Of a stretch of DNA of 64,000 nucleotides, positions 24,385 through 33,218 are shown in pieces; position 1 is the first letter of the stretch; every line of letters starts with the position of its first letter. Made by a program: the position numbers and the translations under genes. The stretch is taken from contig NZ_WUEY01000015.1 of assembly GCF_010668395.1 (NCBI RefSeq), forward strand, positions 62,001-126,000. Direction: 5' to 3'. The notes under the pieces were generated by a model. The model worked only from the letters and a program-made list of their open reading frames with translations, did no database searches and was not told the origin of the DNA. The stretch is from Martinezella lusitana (GTDB taxonomy: Bacteria > Pseudomonadota > Alphaproteobacteria > Rhizobiales > Rhizobiaceae).

Positions 24385-27045
24385 ATGAGCGGTGTGAATG
24401 AAATCCGGTCGACCTTTCTCGACTACTTTAAGAAAAACGGCCACGAGATCGTGCCGTCGAGCCCGCTCGTACCGCGCAACGATCCGACATTGATGTTCAC
24501 CAATGCCGGCATGGTGCAGTTCAAGAACGTTTTCACCGGCCTTGAGCAGCGTCCCTACAAGACGGCCTCGACGGCGCAGAAATGCGTTCGCGCCGGCGGC
24601 AAGCACAACGACCTCGACAATGTCGGCTATACCGCCCGCCATCACACCTTCTTCGAAATGCTCGGCAATTTCTCCTTTGGCGACTATTTCAAGGAGCGCG
24701 CCATCGAGCTTGCCTGGAACCTGATTACCAAGGAATTCGGGCTCGACGCCAAGCGTCTGCTGGTCACGGTCTACCATACCGACGACGACGCCTTTAACCT
24801 GTGGAAGAAGATCGCCGGCCTTTCGGACGACAAGATCATCCGCATCGCCACGAGCGACAATTTCTGGGCGATGGGCGATACCGGTCCCTGCGGCCCCTGT
24901 TCTGAAATATTCTACGACCACGGCGATCATATCTGGGGCGGCCCTCCCGGCTCTCCGGAAGAAGATGGCGACCGCTTCATCGAGATCTGGAATCTCGTCT
25001 TCATGCAGTTCGAGCAGATCACCAAGCAGGAGCGTGTCGATCTGCCGCGTCCGTCGATCGATACCGGCATGGGTCTCGAGCGCGTTGCCGCCGTTCTGCA
25101 GGGCAAGCACGACAACTATGATATCGACCTGTTCCGCGCGCTGATCGAAGCCTCCGAAGAGGCGACGGGCGTCAAGGCCGAGGGCGAACATCGCGCCAGC
25201 CATCGCGTCATCGCCGACCACCTGCGTTCCTCCGCCTTCCTGATTGCCGATGGCGTGCTGCCGTCGAACGAAGGCCGTGGCTACGTGCTTCGCCGTATCA
25301 TGCGCCGCGCCATGCGCCATGCGCAGTTGCTCGGCGCCAAAGAACCGTTGATGTGGAAGCTCCTGCCGGCGCTGATCCAGCAGATGGGCCGGGCCTATCC
25401 TGAGCTGGTGCGCGCCGAAGCGCTGACGTCCGAGACGCTGAAGCTCGAGGAGACCCGTTTCCGCAAGACGCTGGAACGCGGCCTGTCGTTGCTGAACGAT
25501 GCCACCTCGGATCTGCACAAGGGCGACAGCCTGGACGGCGAAACCGCCTTCAAGCTCTACGACACCTATGGCTTCCCACTCGATCTGACGCAGGACGCAC
25601 TGCGCGCCCGCGGCATCGGCGTCGATATTTCCAGCTTCACCGATGCGATGGAGCGGCAGAAGGCCGAGGCACGCTCGCACTGGACCGGCTCCGGCGACAA
25701 GGCGACCGAAACCATCTGGTTCGAGCTCAAGGAAAAGAACGGCGCGACCGAATTCCTCGGCTACGACACGGAAGCAGCCGAAGGCTTCATCCAGGCAATC
25801 GTCAAGGACGGCGTTGCCGTCGACAGCGCTGCTGCCGGCGACAAGGTACAGATCGTCGTCAACCAGACGCCGTTCTATGGCGAATCCGGCGGCCAGATGG
25901 GCGATACCGGCGTCATTTCCAGCGATAACGGCAAGCTGACGGTCGGCGACACCCAGAAGAAGGGCGAGGGCCTGTTCGTTCATATTGCCGAGGTTTCGGA
26001 CGGTGCGATCAAGGTTGGCGATGCCGTCGTGCTGACGGTCGATCACGCAAGGCGCTCGCGCCTGCGCGCCAACCATTCCGCCACCCACCTGCTGCATGAG
26101 GCCCTGCGCGAAGTGCTCGGCACCCATGTCGCGCAGAAAGGCTCGCTGGTTGCGCCCGAGCGCTTGCGCTTCGACGTCTCCCACCCGAAGCCGATGACGG
26201 CCGAGGAGCTGAAGGTCGTGGAGGAGATGGCGAACGAGATCGTTCTGCAGAACTCTCCGGTTACGACCCGGCTGATGAGCGTCGACGATGCGATCGCAGA
26301 AGGTGCGATGGCGCTGTTCGGCGAGAAGTACGGCGATGAGGTGCGCGTTGTGTCCATGGGGCAGGGCGTGCATGGCGCCAAAGCCGGCAAGCCCTATTCC
26401 ATCGAGCTCTGCGGCGGCACGCATGTGTCCGCCACCGGCCAGATCGGTCTTGTCCGCATCCTCGGCGACAGCGCCGTCGGTGCCGGCGTGCGCCGTATCG
26501 AAGCCGTCACCGGCGAATCCGCGCGCAGCTATCTCGCCGAGCAGGACGAGCGCGTGAAGAACCTCGCCTCGACGCTGAAGGTCCAGCCGGCAGACGTCGT
26601 TTCGCGCGTCGAAGCCCTGATGGACGAGCGCCGCAAGCTGGAGCGCGAATTGGCCGATGCCAAGCGTAAGCTTGCCATGGGTGGCGGCCAAAGCGGTTCT
26701 GCCGATGCGGTGCGCGAGGTCAATGGCGTCAAGTTCCTGGGCAAGGCCATTTCCGGCGTCGATCCCAAGGACCTCAAGGGTCTGGCGGACGAGGCCAAGG
26801 CTGGCCTCGGCTCGGGCGTCGTGGCGCTGATCGGCGTTTCCGAGGATGGCAAGGCCAGCGCGGTCGTCGCCGTTACCGAAGACCTGATCGGCCGCTTCAG
26901 CGCCGTCGATCTCGTCCGCGTCGCTTCGGCCGCCCTTGGCGGCAAGGGCGGCGGCGGCCGTCCCGACATGGCCCAGGCCGGTGGCCCTGATGGCGGCAAG
27001 GCCGACGAGGCGCTTGAGGCTGTGGCTGCAGCTCTCAACGGCTAA
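24385..27045 (+). CDS. alaS: Alanyl-tRNA synthetase
   Basis: AlaS charges tRNA-Ala and edits mischarged Ser/Gly. The 886-residue protein has the class II catalytic core at the N-terminus (TFLDYFKKNGHE, FTNAGM, RHHTFFEMLGNFSFGDYFK), the editing-domain zinc motif H-S-A-T-H followed by C-G-G-T-H, and a C-terminal coiled coil plus Gly/Ala-rich C-Ala domain. The ATG at 24385 (MSGVNEIRS) follows a GAAGGG site. It lies behind the recA terminator, as commonly seen in rhizobia. Confidence 0.99.
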   Translation: MSGVNEIRSTFLDYFKKNGHEIVPSSPLVPRNDPTLMFTNAGMVQFKNVFTGLEQRPYKTASTAQKCVRAGGKHNDLDNVGYTARHHTFFEMLGNFSFGDYFKERAIELAWNLITKEFGLDAKRLLVTVYHTDDDAFNLWKKIAGLSDDKIIRIATSDNFWAMGDTGPCGPCSEIFYDHGDHIWGGPPGSPEEDGDRFIEIWNLVFMQFEQITKQERVDLPRPSIDTGMGLERVAAVLQGKHDNYDIDLFRALIEASEEATGVKAEGEHRASHRVIADHLRSSAFLIADGVLPSNEGRGYVLRRIMRRAMRHAQLLGAKEPLMWKLLPALIQQMGRAYPELVRAEALTSETLKLEETRFRKTLERGLSLLNDATSDLHKGDSLDGETAFKLYDTYGFPLDLTQDALRARGIGVDISSFTDAMERQKAEARSHWTGSGDKATETIWFELKEKNGATEFLGYDTEAAEGFIQAIVKDGVAVDSAAAGDKVQIVVNQTPFYGESGGQMGDTGVISSDNGKLTVGDTQKKGEGLFVHIAEVSDGAIKVGDAVVLTVDHARRSRLRANHSATHLLHEALREVLGTHVAQKGSLVAPERLRFDVSHPKPMTAEELKVVEEMANEIVLQNSPVTTRLMSVDDAIAEGAMALFGEKYGDEVRVVSMGQGVHGAKAGKPYSIELCGGTHVSATGQIGLVRILGDSAVGAGVRRIEAVTGESARSYLAEQDERVKNLASTLKVQPADVVSRVEALMDERRKLERELADAKRKLAMGGGQSGSADAVREVNGVKFLGKAISGVDPKDLKGLADEAKAGLGSGVVALIGVSEDGKASAVVAVTEDLIGRFSAVDLVRVASAALGGKGGGGRPDMAQAGGPDGGKADEALEAVAAALNG

Positions 27046-27070
27046 TACGCCAATTTCCCATTGATAATCA

Positions 27071-27106
27071 AAAGTGGCGGATGCTTCGGTATCCGCCATT
27101 TTCTTT
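27071..27106 (+). terminator. Rho-independent terminator after alaS
   Basis: A 12-bp stem with few mismatches (aaagtggcggat / atccgccatttt) is followed by cTTTT on the plus strand. Confidence 0.85.
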
Positions 27107-27181
27107 TGCGGCGTAACTCCGCAGGATTTGTCAAATCCGGTTATGGTCTTGTCGGGCCGATCGGTTTGCAAGAGGTTTGAC

Positions 27182-28033
27182 ATGAGTGGTGGAACGGCGT
27201 GGACGCTTTACGAGACCCGGTTGCGGCGGGTTTCGGCCTATATCCATGAGCATCTGGATGACGAGCTCGATATGGAAAAGCTCGCCGAAATCGCCTGCAT
27301 GTCCAGCTATCACTGGCACAGGATCTATCGGGCGATCTATGGCGAGACGGCGGCGGCCACGGTCAAGCGGCTGCGGCTGCATCGCGCCGCCGGCGATCTC
27401 GTCAACACCCGTCTATCCATCCGCGACATTGCAAAGCGGTCGGGCTATCCCAACCTCCAGTCGTTCAACCGCATCTTCAGGTCCGTCTACGGCATGCCGC
27501 CGGCGCGATATCGGAATGAGGGAAGCCATACGATCTTCGAACCCAGTACCCAAGGAAGGATCACGGTCTTGTTCGACGTTACGCTTCGCACCATCTCCCC
27601 GATGTCACTCATCGGTGTCGCCCATCGCGGCTCCTACATGCAAATCGGCCAGGCTTTCGAGACACTGTTCGGCACCATCTTTGCCCGCGGCCTTGCGGGG
27701 CCCGACATGCGCATGATCGGCGTTTATCTCGACGATCCCGATGTCGTCGCGGCGGAGAAGCTGCGTTCCTATGCTTGCGTCACCGCCGGCGAAGGAACGG
27801 CGGCCGATGCGCCGCTGGAGCGGCGCTCGGTGGATGGCGGAGATTATGCCGTACTGCGCCACAAGGGCCCCTATGCCGATATGCACAAGGCCTATCAATG
27901 GCTCTACGCGCAATGGCTGCCGGCCTCGGGGCGCCAGCTCCGCGATACCGTCATGTTCGAGGAATATATCAACAATCCGCGCGACGTGCCGCCGACGGAG
28001 CTCCTGACCGATATCTACATGCCGCTGCAATAG
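27182..28033 (+). CDS. AraC-family regulator with GyrI-like effector domain
   Basis: Residues 1-115 form an AraC-type double helix-turn-helix DNA-binding domain (ELDMEKLAEIACMSSYHWHRIYR and SIRDIAKRSGYPNLQSFNRIFRSVYG). Residues about 125-283 resemble the GyrI/Rob-type small-molecule binding domain, with the typical DVTLRTISP start, HRGSYMQIGQAFETL and a C-terminal DIYMPLQ. Such proteins (Rob, SbmC/GyrI-like) respond to toxic or amphipathic compounds. The ATG at 27182 has AGAGG upstream. No target gene is evident; the adjacent GST gene is convergent. Confidence 0.92.
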   Translation: MSGGTAWTLYETRLRRVSAYIHEHLDDELDMEKLAEIACMSSYHWHRIYRAIYGETAAATVKRLRLHRAAGDLVNTRLSIRDIAKRSGYPNLQSFNRIFRSVYGMPPARYRNEGSHTIFEPSTQGRITVLFDVTLRTISPMSLIGVAHRGSYMQIGQAFETLFGTIFARGLAGPDMRMIGVYLDDPDVVAAEKLRSYACVTAGEGTAADAPLERRSVDGGDYAVLRHKGPYADMHKAYQWLYAQWLPASGRQLRDTVMFEEYINNPRDVPPTELLTDIYMPLQ

Positions 28034-28043
28034 CGGCATGTAG
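28015..28043. terminator. Perfect 12-bp hairpin over the stop codon of the AraC/GyrI gene
   Basis: ctacatgccgct (28015-28026) and agcggcatgtag (28032-28043) are perfectly complementary around a 5-base loop, and the TAG stop falls in the loop/stem border. There is no T tract, so it may protect or end both convergent transcripts (this gene and the GST gene). Confidence 0.5.
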
Positions 28044-28078
28044 GGTGGTCGAGGACTCTCTCTTAGAGCTTTGTGTTT

Positions 28079-28705
28079 TCAGGCATTTGCCTGCTTGGGC
28101 ATCGCGGCGTCGTCAAGTTCGTTGCCACGGCGATACGCGTCGCGGTCGCTGACGCGGCTCCAATAGTCGATGAAAGCCGGGCGCTTCTCGATCGTCCCGA
28201 AGGCGAGGCCCCAGCCGACATGCGAACCGACATAGACGTCGGCGGCCGTGAAACGGTCGCCGGCGATGAAGGGCGAGGCGCTGACGGCCCGTTCCAGGGT
28301 GTCGAAGACATGGTCGAGACTGCCGCAGCCGGCCATGCGCAGGCGTTCGGTGGGGATTTCGAAGCCGAGGGCGCGGTTGGTCACCGCCATCTCCATCGGC
28401 CCGGCGGCGAAGAACATCCAGCGGAAGTAGTTGCCGCGTTCGGCGGCGGTCGGCGCAAGACCGGCCTGCGGGAATGTTTCCGCCAGATAGGCGCAAATGG
28501 CCGCGCCTTCTGTGACGATGGTCTCGCCATGCTTGATGGCGGGCACCTTGCCCATGGGATTGACCGCAAGATACTCCGGCGCCTTCATCGTCGTGCCGAA
28601 GTCGAGATACTCGGTGCGGTAGGGTTGGCCGATCTCCTCCAGCATCCAACGGGCGATGCGTCCGCGCGACATGGGGTTTGTGTAGAAAACGAGTTCCTCG
28701 GCCAT
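28079..28705 (-). CDS. Glutathione S-transferase family protein
   Basis: This 208-residue protein has the thioredoxin-like N-terminal GST domain (FYTNPMSRGRIARWMLEEIG, then GKVPAIKHGE and the glutathione-binding EGAAICAYL) and the helical C-terminal domain (FTAADVYVGSHVGWG). The likely catalytic residue is the serine in NPMSRGR. It would conjugate or reduce substrates with glutathione in the cytoplasm; the substrate is unknown. The ATG at 28705 is preceded by GGGAGAG. Confidence 0.93.
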   Translation of the reverse strand: MAEELVFYTNPMSRGRIARWMLEEIGQPYRTEYLDFGTTMKAPEYLAVNPMGKVPAIKHGETIVTEGAAICAYLAETFPQAGLAPTAAERGNYFRWMFFAAGPMEMAVTNRALGFEIPTERLRMAGCGSLDHVFDTLERAVSASPFIAGDRFTAADVYVGSHVGWGLAFGTIEKRPAFIDYWSRVSDRDAYRRGNELDDAAMPKQANA

Positions 28706-28781
28706 CTGTCTCTCCCTTTTGTTGCGCGCATTCTTGCCATCGCTCCACTCCGGCGGCAAGATTCCAGGCAAAAAGTCATGA

Positions 28782-28800
28782 CCTCCACCAAAGGTGGAGG
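28782..28800. repeat. IS200-like end hairpin (tnpA-distal side)
   Basis: cctccacc (28782-28789), loop aaa, ggtggagg (28793-28800). It is the counterpart of the hairpin at 29362-29380. A second small hairpin, aaccact/agtggtt, lies at 28819-28835 between it and the tnpA stop. Confidence 0.85.
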
Positions 28801-28845
28801 TTTGAAACGCTGCGCTTGAACCACTAGAAGTGGTTTTGTTAGTGC

Positions 28846-29280
28846 TTAGTAGCTACGATTAAAGAGGTCGGCAAAGTCGGAAGCTTTGTCGGCCTTTTCT
28901 TGGTTCCGGATATATTGTCTGACGACCTGCTCATTATAGCCCGTCGTCGACACGAAATACCCACGTGCCCAAAAGTGATACCCTTTGTAGCGGCGCTTAC
29001 GCGCGTACTTGTTGGCAATGTAAAGAGCCGTCTTGCCCTTCAAAAATCCAACTATATGCGCGACCGAGTATTTCGGCGGGATCGATATCAACATGTGGAC
29101 ATGATCGGGCATCAAATGACCCTCTTCGATCTGGCAGCCCTTTTGCTGAGCCAGACGACGTAAGAGTTCACCCAACTCTCGACGCACATCCCCGTAGAGT
29201 CTTTTCGTTCGGTATTTGCTGCCAAAAACAACGTGATATTTGCAGTCCCACGTCGCATGCGAGAGCGATTGCTCATCCAT
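28846..29280 (-). CDS. tnpA: IS200/IS605-family transposase TnpA (Y1 HUH)
   Basis: The 144-residue protein is a Y1-type single-strand transposase. It shows the family start (WDCKYHVVFGSKYR), the HUH metal motif in MPDHVHMLI, and a late helix, TTGYNEQVVRQYIRNQ, holding the catalytic tyrosine. Length is that of an intact IS200 TnpA, so it may be active. I chose the ATG at 29280, preceded by a strong AAGGAGG site. No accessory tnpB is present. Confidence 0.95.
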   Translation of the reverse strand: MDEQSLSHATWDCKYHVVFGSKYRTKRLYGDVRRELGELLRRLAQQKGCQIEEGHLMPDHVHMLISIPPKYSVAHIVGFLKGKTALYIANKYARKRRYKGYHFWARGYFVSTTGYNEQVVRQYIRNQEKADKASDFADLFNRSY

Positions 29281-29361
29281 ATAACCTCCTTGTTTGAAGT
29301 CTGGGCCACGCCAGCGGTTCAAGCAGGAGGTCTCTCAACTACCGTGTAAAACTCGTCCAGT

Positions 29362-29380
29362 CCTCCACCGTAGGTGGAGG
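29362..29380. repeat. IS200-like end hairpin (tnpA-proximal side)
   Basis: cctccacc (29362-29369), loop gta, ggtggagg (29373-29380), identical in stem to the hairpin at 28782-28800. Confidence 0.85.
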
Positions 29381-29397
29381 TTTATTCTTGATATAAG

Positions 29398-29423
29398 AAA
29401 ACCCGGCGCTGAGGCCGGGTTCT
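29398..29423 (-). terminator. Rho-independent terminator after icd
   Basis: The stem aacccggc / gccgggtt with a 6-base loop is followed on the minus strand by TTTTCTT. It stays intact beside the insertion sequence. Confidence 0.85.
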
Positions 29424-29447
29424 CTCAAGTTCCGATGCCTGCAAGGC

Positions 29448-30662
29448 TCAGGCAGCCATGGCCTTCTGGAGGTTTTCGTCGATCTTGTCGAGGAAAGCGG
29501 TGGTCGACAGCCAAGGCTGATCGGGGCCGATGAGCAGCGCCAGATCCTTGGTCATGAAGCCGGCTTCGACGGTATCGACGCAAACCTTTTCGAGCGTGGA
29601 AGCGAACTTGGCGAGTTCGGCATTGTCGTCCAGCTTGGCGCGATGGGCGAGACCGCGGGTCCAGGCGAAGATCGAGGCGATCGAGTTCGTCGAGGTTTCC
29701 TGGCCCTTCTGATGCTGGCGGTAGTGACGGGTGACCGTGCCGTGCGCGGCCTCGGCTTCGACCGTCTTGCCGTCCGGCGTCAAGAGAACCGAGGTCATCA
29801 GGCCGAGCGAGCCGAAGCCCTGGGCAACCGTGTCGGACTGGACGTCGCCGTCGTAGTTCTTGCAGGCCCAGACGTAACCGCCGGACCACTTCAGCGCGGA
29901 GGCGACCATGTCGTCGATCAGGCGGTGCTCATAGGTGATGCCGATTTCGTCGAACTTCGCCTTGAACTCGTTCTGGTAGACTTCCTCGAAGATGTCCTTG
30001 AAGCGGCCGTCATAGGCCTTGAGGATGGTGTTCTTGGTCGACAGGTAGACCGGCCACTTGCGCATCAGGCCGTACATCATCGAGGCACGGGCGAATTCGC
30101 GGATCGATTCGTCGAGGTTGTACATGGCCATGGCAACGCCGGCGCCGGGAGCGTCAAAGACGTCCTTCTCGATGACCGTGCCGTCTTCGCCGACGAACTT
30201 GATGGTCAGCTTGCCCTTGCCGGGGAACTTGAAGTCGGTGGCGCGGTACTGGTCGCCGAAGGCATGGCGGCCGACGACGATCGGCTTGGTCCAGCCCGGA
30301 ACCAGGCGCGGCACGTTCTTGCAGATGATCGGCTCGCGGAAGATGACGCCGCCGAGGATGTTGCGGATCGTGCCGTTCGGGCTCTTCCACATCTGCTTGA
30401 GGTTGAATTCCTTGACGCGGTCTTCGTCCGGCGTGATCGTCGCGCACTTGATGCCGACGCCGTGCTTCTTGATGGCGTTGGCGGCATCGACGGTGACCTG
30501 GTCGTTGGTCGCGTCGCGGTTTTCGACCGAGAGGTCGTAATAGTCGATATCGATATCGAGGTAGGGGTAGATCAGTTTGTCTTTGATAAACTGCCAGATG
30601 ATGCGAGTCATTTCGTCGCCATCGAGATCGGCAACGGGGTTAGCGACCTTGATCTTCTTCAT
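29448..30662 (-). CDS. icd: Isocitrate dehydrogenase (NADP+), eukaryote-like type
   Basis: The enzyme oxidatively decarboxylates isocitrate to 2-oxoglutarate in the TCA cycle. The 404-residue protein starts MKKIKVANPVADLDGDEMTR and carries TPDEDRVKEF, SPNGTIRNILGG and the C-terminal AAHGTVTRHYR. This is the type II family shared with mitochondrial enzymes and usual in rhizobia, rather than the E. coli type. The start is the ATG at 30662. It is monocistronic, closed by its own terminator. Confidence 0.98.
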   Translation of the reverse strand: MKKIKVANPVADLDGDEMTRIIWQFIKDKLIYPYLDIDIDYYDLSVENRDATNDQVTVDAANAIKKHGVGIKCATITPDEDRVKEFNLKQMWKSPNGTIRNILGGVIFREPIICKNVPRLVPGWTKPIVVGRHAFGDQYRATDFKFPGKGKLTIKFVGEDGTVIEKDVFDAPGAGVAMAMYNLDESIREFARASMMYGLMRKWPVYLSTKNTILKAYDGRFKDIFEEVYQNEFKAKFDEIGITYEHRLIDDMVASALKWSGGYVWACKNYDGDVQSDTVAQGFGSLGLMTSVLLTPDGKTVEAEAAHGTVTRHYRQHQKGQETSTNSIASIFAWTRGLAHRAKLDDNAELAKFASTLEKVCVDTVEAGFMTKDLALLIGPDQPWLSTTAFLDKIDENLQKAMAA

Positions 30663-30884
30663 ACTTCTGCCTCGTTTAAGCTGATGGGACCGGATGGTCC
30701 TGTGGTGAATGTGAAGTCCCGAGCGCTATAACACCGCAAGCCCCGAACGCAAAGCCGGTAGAGCCCTCGAGATCGCGTTTTTGATCATTCGTGACACCGG
30801 TCGCTTTTTGATATCCGGCCATTGCCAAAGCGGTCGATGCGTCTAATGTCGCCCATGTTTTGCCTGTCGCAACGGAATCATATC

Positions 30885-31466
30885 ATGCAGAAATTTGCCG
30901 CATCCGCGCTTGTCGTCACATTCCTTCAGTTCTCGTTCGGCGCGCATGCGGCGTTGGCCGCCGATGCGACGGCGCCGGTCAAGGCCATCATGGAGGCAAC
31001 CGTTTCGAACTGGGCGGGCGGCGACAGCGACTGGCAGGATATTTTCGACGAAAGCAGGCTGAAGGATATCTATAGCAAGGATTTTGCGGCGAAATATGAG
31101 GCTGCGGCCCAGTTTCCCGCTGCCGATGAGGACGGCATCTCGCCATTCGATTATGACGTCATCGTCAACGCGCAGGACGCCTGTCCGCTGGAAGAGCTGA
31201 AGATCGCCGCCCAGCCGCCCAAGAACAATGTTACGGAGGTGCTGGCAACCTTCAAGAAATCCACCTGCATGGGCTCCGATGCCGACTATCAGAAGGTGAC
31301 GACCGTGCGCTTCGAGGTGATCGATGAAGGCGGAAGGCCCGTCGTCGACGATATCGTCACGGATGACGACAACGGCAATCCGAGTTCGCTCAAGAGCGTG
31401 ATGCAGGATCTCGTCAAACAGCAGCAACAGCCCACGGATCAGCAACAGCCGGCCAATCCGCAATAA
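30885..31466 (+). CDS. Exported hypothetical protein with Gln/Pro-rich tail
   Basis: The 193-residue product begins with a clear signal peptide ending near AALAADA. The mature part is acidic and contains two cysteines (DACPLEELK and KSTCMGSD) that could form a disulfide. It contains the VRFEVIDEGGRPVVDDIV segment and ends in a Gln/Pro-rich tail. The pattern recalls DUF3828-like periplasmic proteins, but I am not sure of the family. The ATG at 30885 has a weak CGGA site. Confidence 0.75.
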   Translation: MQKFAASALVVTFLQFSFGAHAALAADATAPVKAIMEATVSNWAGGDSDWQDIFDESRLKDIYSKDFAAKYEAAAQFPAADEDGISPFDYDVIVNAQDACPLEELKIAAQPPKNNVTEVLATFKKSTCMGSDADYQKVTTVRFEVIDEGGRPVVDDIVTDDDNGNPSSLKSVMQDLVKQQQQPTDQQQPANPQ

Positions 31467-31580
31467 TCCAGCGGGATTCATCCGGCCGGCGATGCGCAAA
31501 AACCTTGCCGACCGTCGCCTGTCTCGCTATTGCGACCCGTCATTGGCGCGACTAGGCTCGCGCGCGGAGATTAAGGCATC

Positions 31581-32435
31581 ATGGCAGGCACGAACAGCGA
31601 ACGTCCACTTCTGGCCGAGGGGCCGGCCATTATTCTGGTCGAGCCGCAGATGGGTGAGAATATCGGCATGGTGGCGCGCGCCATGGCGAATTTCGGACTG
31701 GTCGAGCTGCGTCTGGTCAATCCGCGCGACGGCTGGCCGAACGAGCGGGCGCAGGCGACCGCCTCGAAGGCGGATCACATCATCGAGGCGACGAAGGTCT
31801 ACGATACGCTGGAGCAGGCGATAGCAGATCTCAATTTCGTCTATGCGACGACGGCGCGCGAGCGCGATGGCTATAAGCCCGTTCGCTCGCCTGTCGTTGC
31901 GGCGGAGACCCTTCGCGCCCGGTTCAAGGCAGGTGAGGGCACCGGCATCTTGTTTGGGCGTGAACGTTGGGGCCTGACGAACGAGGAAGTCGCGCTGGCG
32001 GACGAGATCGTGACCTTCCCCGTCAATCCGGCCTTTGCTTCCCTGAACATCGCCCAGGCCGTGCTGCTGATGTCCTATGAGTGGATGAAGTCGGGCATGG
32101 AGGATGTGGGCGCGGTGCCTTTCCAGGCGATCGAGCAGCGGCCTTCGACGAAGGATCAGCTCTTTGGTCTCTTCGACCAGCTCGAGGAAGCGCTGGATGC
32201 CCGCAATTATTTCCATCCTGCCGGGAAAAAGCCGAAAATGGTCGACAATCTCCGCGCTGTCCTCTCGCGCCGGGCGTTTACCGAACAGGAAATCAGCGTC
32301 TTGCGCGGGGTGATCTCGTCTCTCGACCGCTTCACGCGAAAATCCCCGCGCGGCAGCGGCTCGCATCCCCGGTCTGGCAAAATGCCCTCGAAAGCTCCCA
32401 AGGAAACCACGAGCGATGACAGCAACGGCGAATGA
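31581..32435 (+). CDS. trmJ: SPOUT tRNA methyltransferase (TrmJ-like, Cm32/Um32)
   Basis: TrmJ 2'-O-methylates position 32 of the tRNA anticodon loop using S-adenosylmethionine. The 284-residue protein has the SPOUT signatures EPQMGENIGMVARAMANFG, GILFGRERWGLTNEE and PVNPAFASLNIAQAV, where the knot binds the cofactor. The C-terminal 120 residues are a TrmJ-type extension ending in a basic Ser/Pro/Lys-rich tail. Its end overlaps murI by 20 bases, so the two are probably translated together. Confidence 0.92.
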   Translation: MAGTNSERPLLAEGPAIILVEPQMGENIGMVARAMANFGLVELRLVNPRDGWPNERAQATASKADHIIEATKVYDTLEQAIADLNFVYATTARERDGYKPVRSPVVAAETLRARFKAGEGTGILFGRERWGLTNEEVALADEIVTFPVNPAFASLNIAQAVLLMSYEWMKSGMEDVGAVPFQAIEQRPSTKDQLFGLFDQLEEALDARNYFHPAGKKPKMVDNLRAVLSRRAFTEQEISVLRGVISSLDRFTRKSPRGSGSHPRSGKMPSKAPKETTSDDSNGE

Positions 32436-33216
32436 GCTGAAACCGGTCCTCGTGTTCGATTCAGGGATCGGCGGTTTGACCGTGCTGCGTGAAGCGCGGG
32501 TGCTGATGCCGGAGCGCGGTTTCATCTATATCGCCGACGATGCCGGTTTCCCCTATGGAGGCTGGGAGGAGCGGGCGTTGAAGGAACGCATCGTCGACCT
32601 CTTCGCAAAATTGCTTGCTCAGTACGATCCGGAAGTCTGCATCATCGCCTGCAACACCGCCTTCACGCTTGTCGGCGCCGACCTGCGCGCCGCCTTTCCG
32701 CAGATGACGTTCGTGGGCACGGTGCCGGCGATCAAGCCGGCTGCCGAGCGAACCCGCTCCGGTCTCGTCTCGGTGCTCGCAACGCCGGGCACCGTCAAGC
32801 GCGCCTACACGCGCGACCTGATCCAGTCCTTCGCCACGCAATGCCATGTTCGGCTGGTGGGGTCGGAAAATCTGGCACGCCTGGCGGAAGCCTATATCCG
32901 TGGCGATGCGATCGCCGATGAGGCTGTCATGACGGAGATCGATCAGTGCTTCGTCGAGATGGATGGCCGCAAGACCGATATCGTCGTGCTCGCCTGCACG
33001 CATTACCCCTTCATGGCCAATATTTTCCGCAGGCTCGCGCCGTGGCCGGTCGATTGGCTCGATCCGGCCGAAGCGATTGCGCGACGGGCGCGCAGCCTGG
33101 TGCCGCAGGCGACCGATGCCGTCCATCCCGACAATTTCGATTTCGCAGTGTTCACCTCCGGCGCGCCGGATTTTCCGACCCGGCGGCTGATGCAGGGTTT
33201 TGGACTGAAGGCTTGA
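32416..33216 (+). CDS. murI: Glutamate racemase
   Basis: MurI makes D-glutamate for peptidoglycan. The 266-residue protein has FDSGIGGLTVL near the N-terminus and the two catalytic cysteine segments, ACNTA and ACTHYPF. The ATG at 32416 lies inside the end of trmJ. The next gene starts two bases after its stop. The amino-acid change GWEE in place of the usual YG...S loop region fits the rhizobial branch. Confidence 0.96.
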   Translation: MTATANELKPVLVFDSGIGGLTVLREARVLMPERGFIYIADDAGFPYGGWEERALKERIVDLFAKLLAQYDPEVCIIACNTAFTLVGADLRAAFPQMTFVGTVPAIKPAAERTRSGLVSVLATPGTVKRAYTRDLIQSFATQCHVRLVGSENLARLAEAYIRGDAIADEAVMTEIDQCFVEMDGRKTDIVVLACTHYPFMANIFRRLAPWPVDWLDPAEAIARRARSLVPQATDAVHPDNFDFAVFTSGAPDFPTRRLMQGFGLKA

Positions 33217-33218
33217 AG

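Larger units (their letters stand above)
28775..29395 (-). mobile_element. IS200-like insertion sequence (IS200/IS605 family, TnpA only)
   Basis: About 0.6 kb carries a single HUH-type tnpA bounded by two near-identical hairpins in the same orientation, at 28782-28800 and 29362-29380. This is the end structure of IS200/IS605 elements, which move as single-strand circles and make no target duplication. Exact ends cannot be fixed from the sequence, so the limits are approximate. It lies between the GST gene and the icd terminator and breaks no gene. Confidence 0.85.

Noticed and set aside
24247..27183. A 978-codon minus-strand open frame opposite alaS
   Set aside because: It is an antisense shadow of alaS. 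AlaS on the plus strand has all its catalytic motifs.
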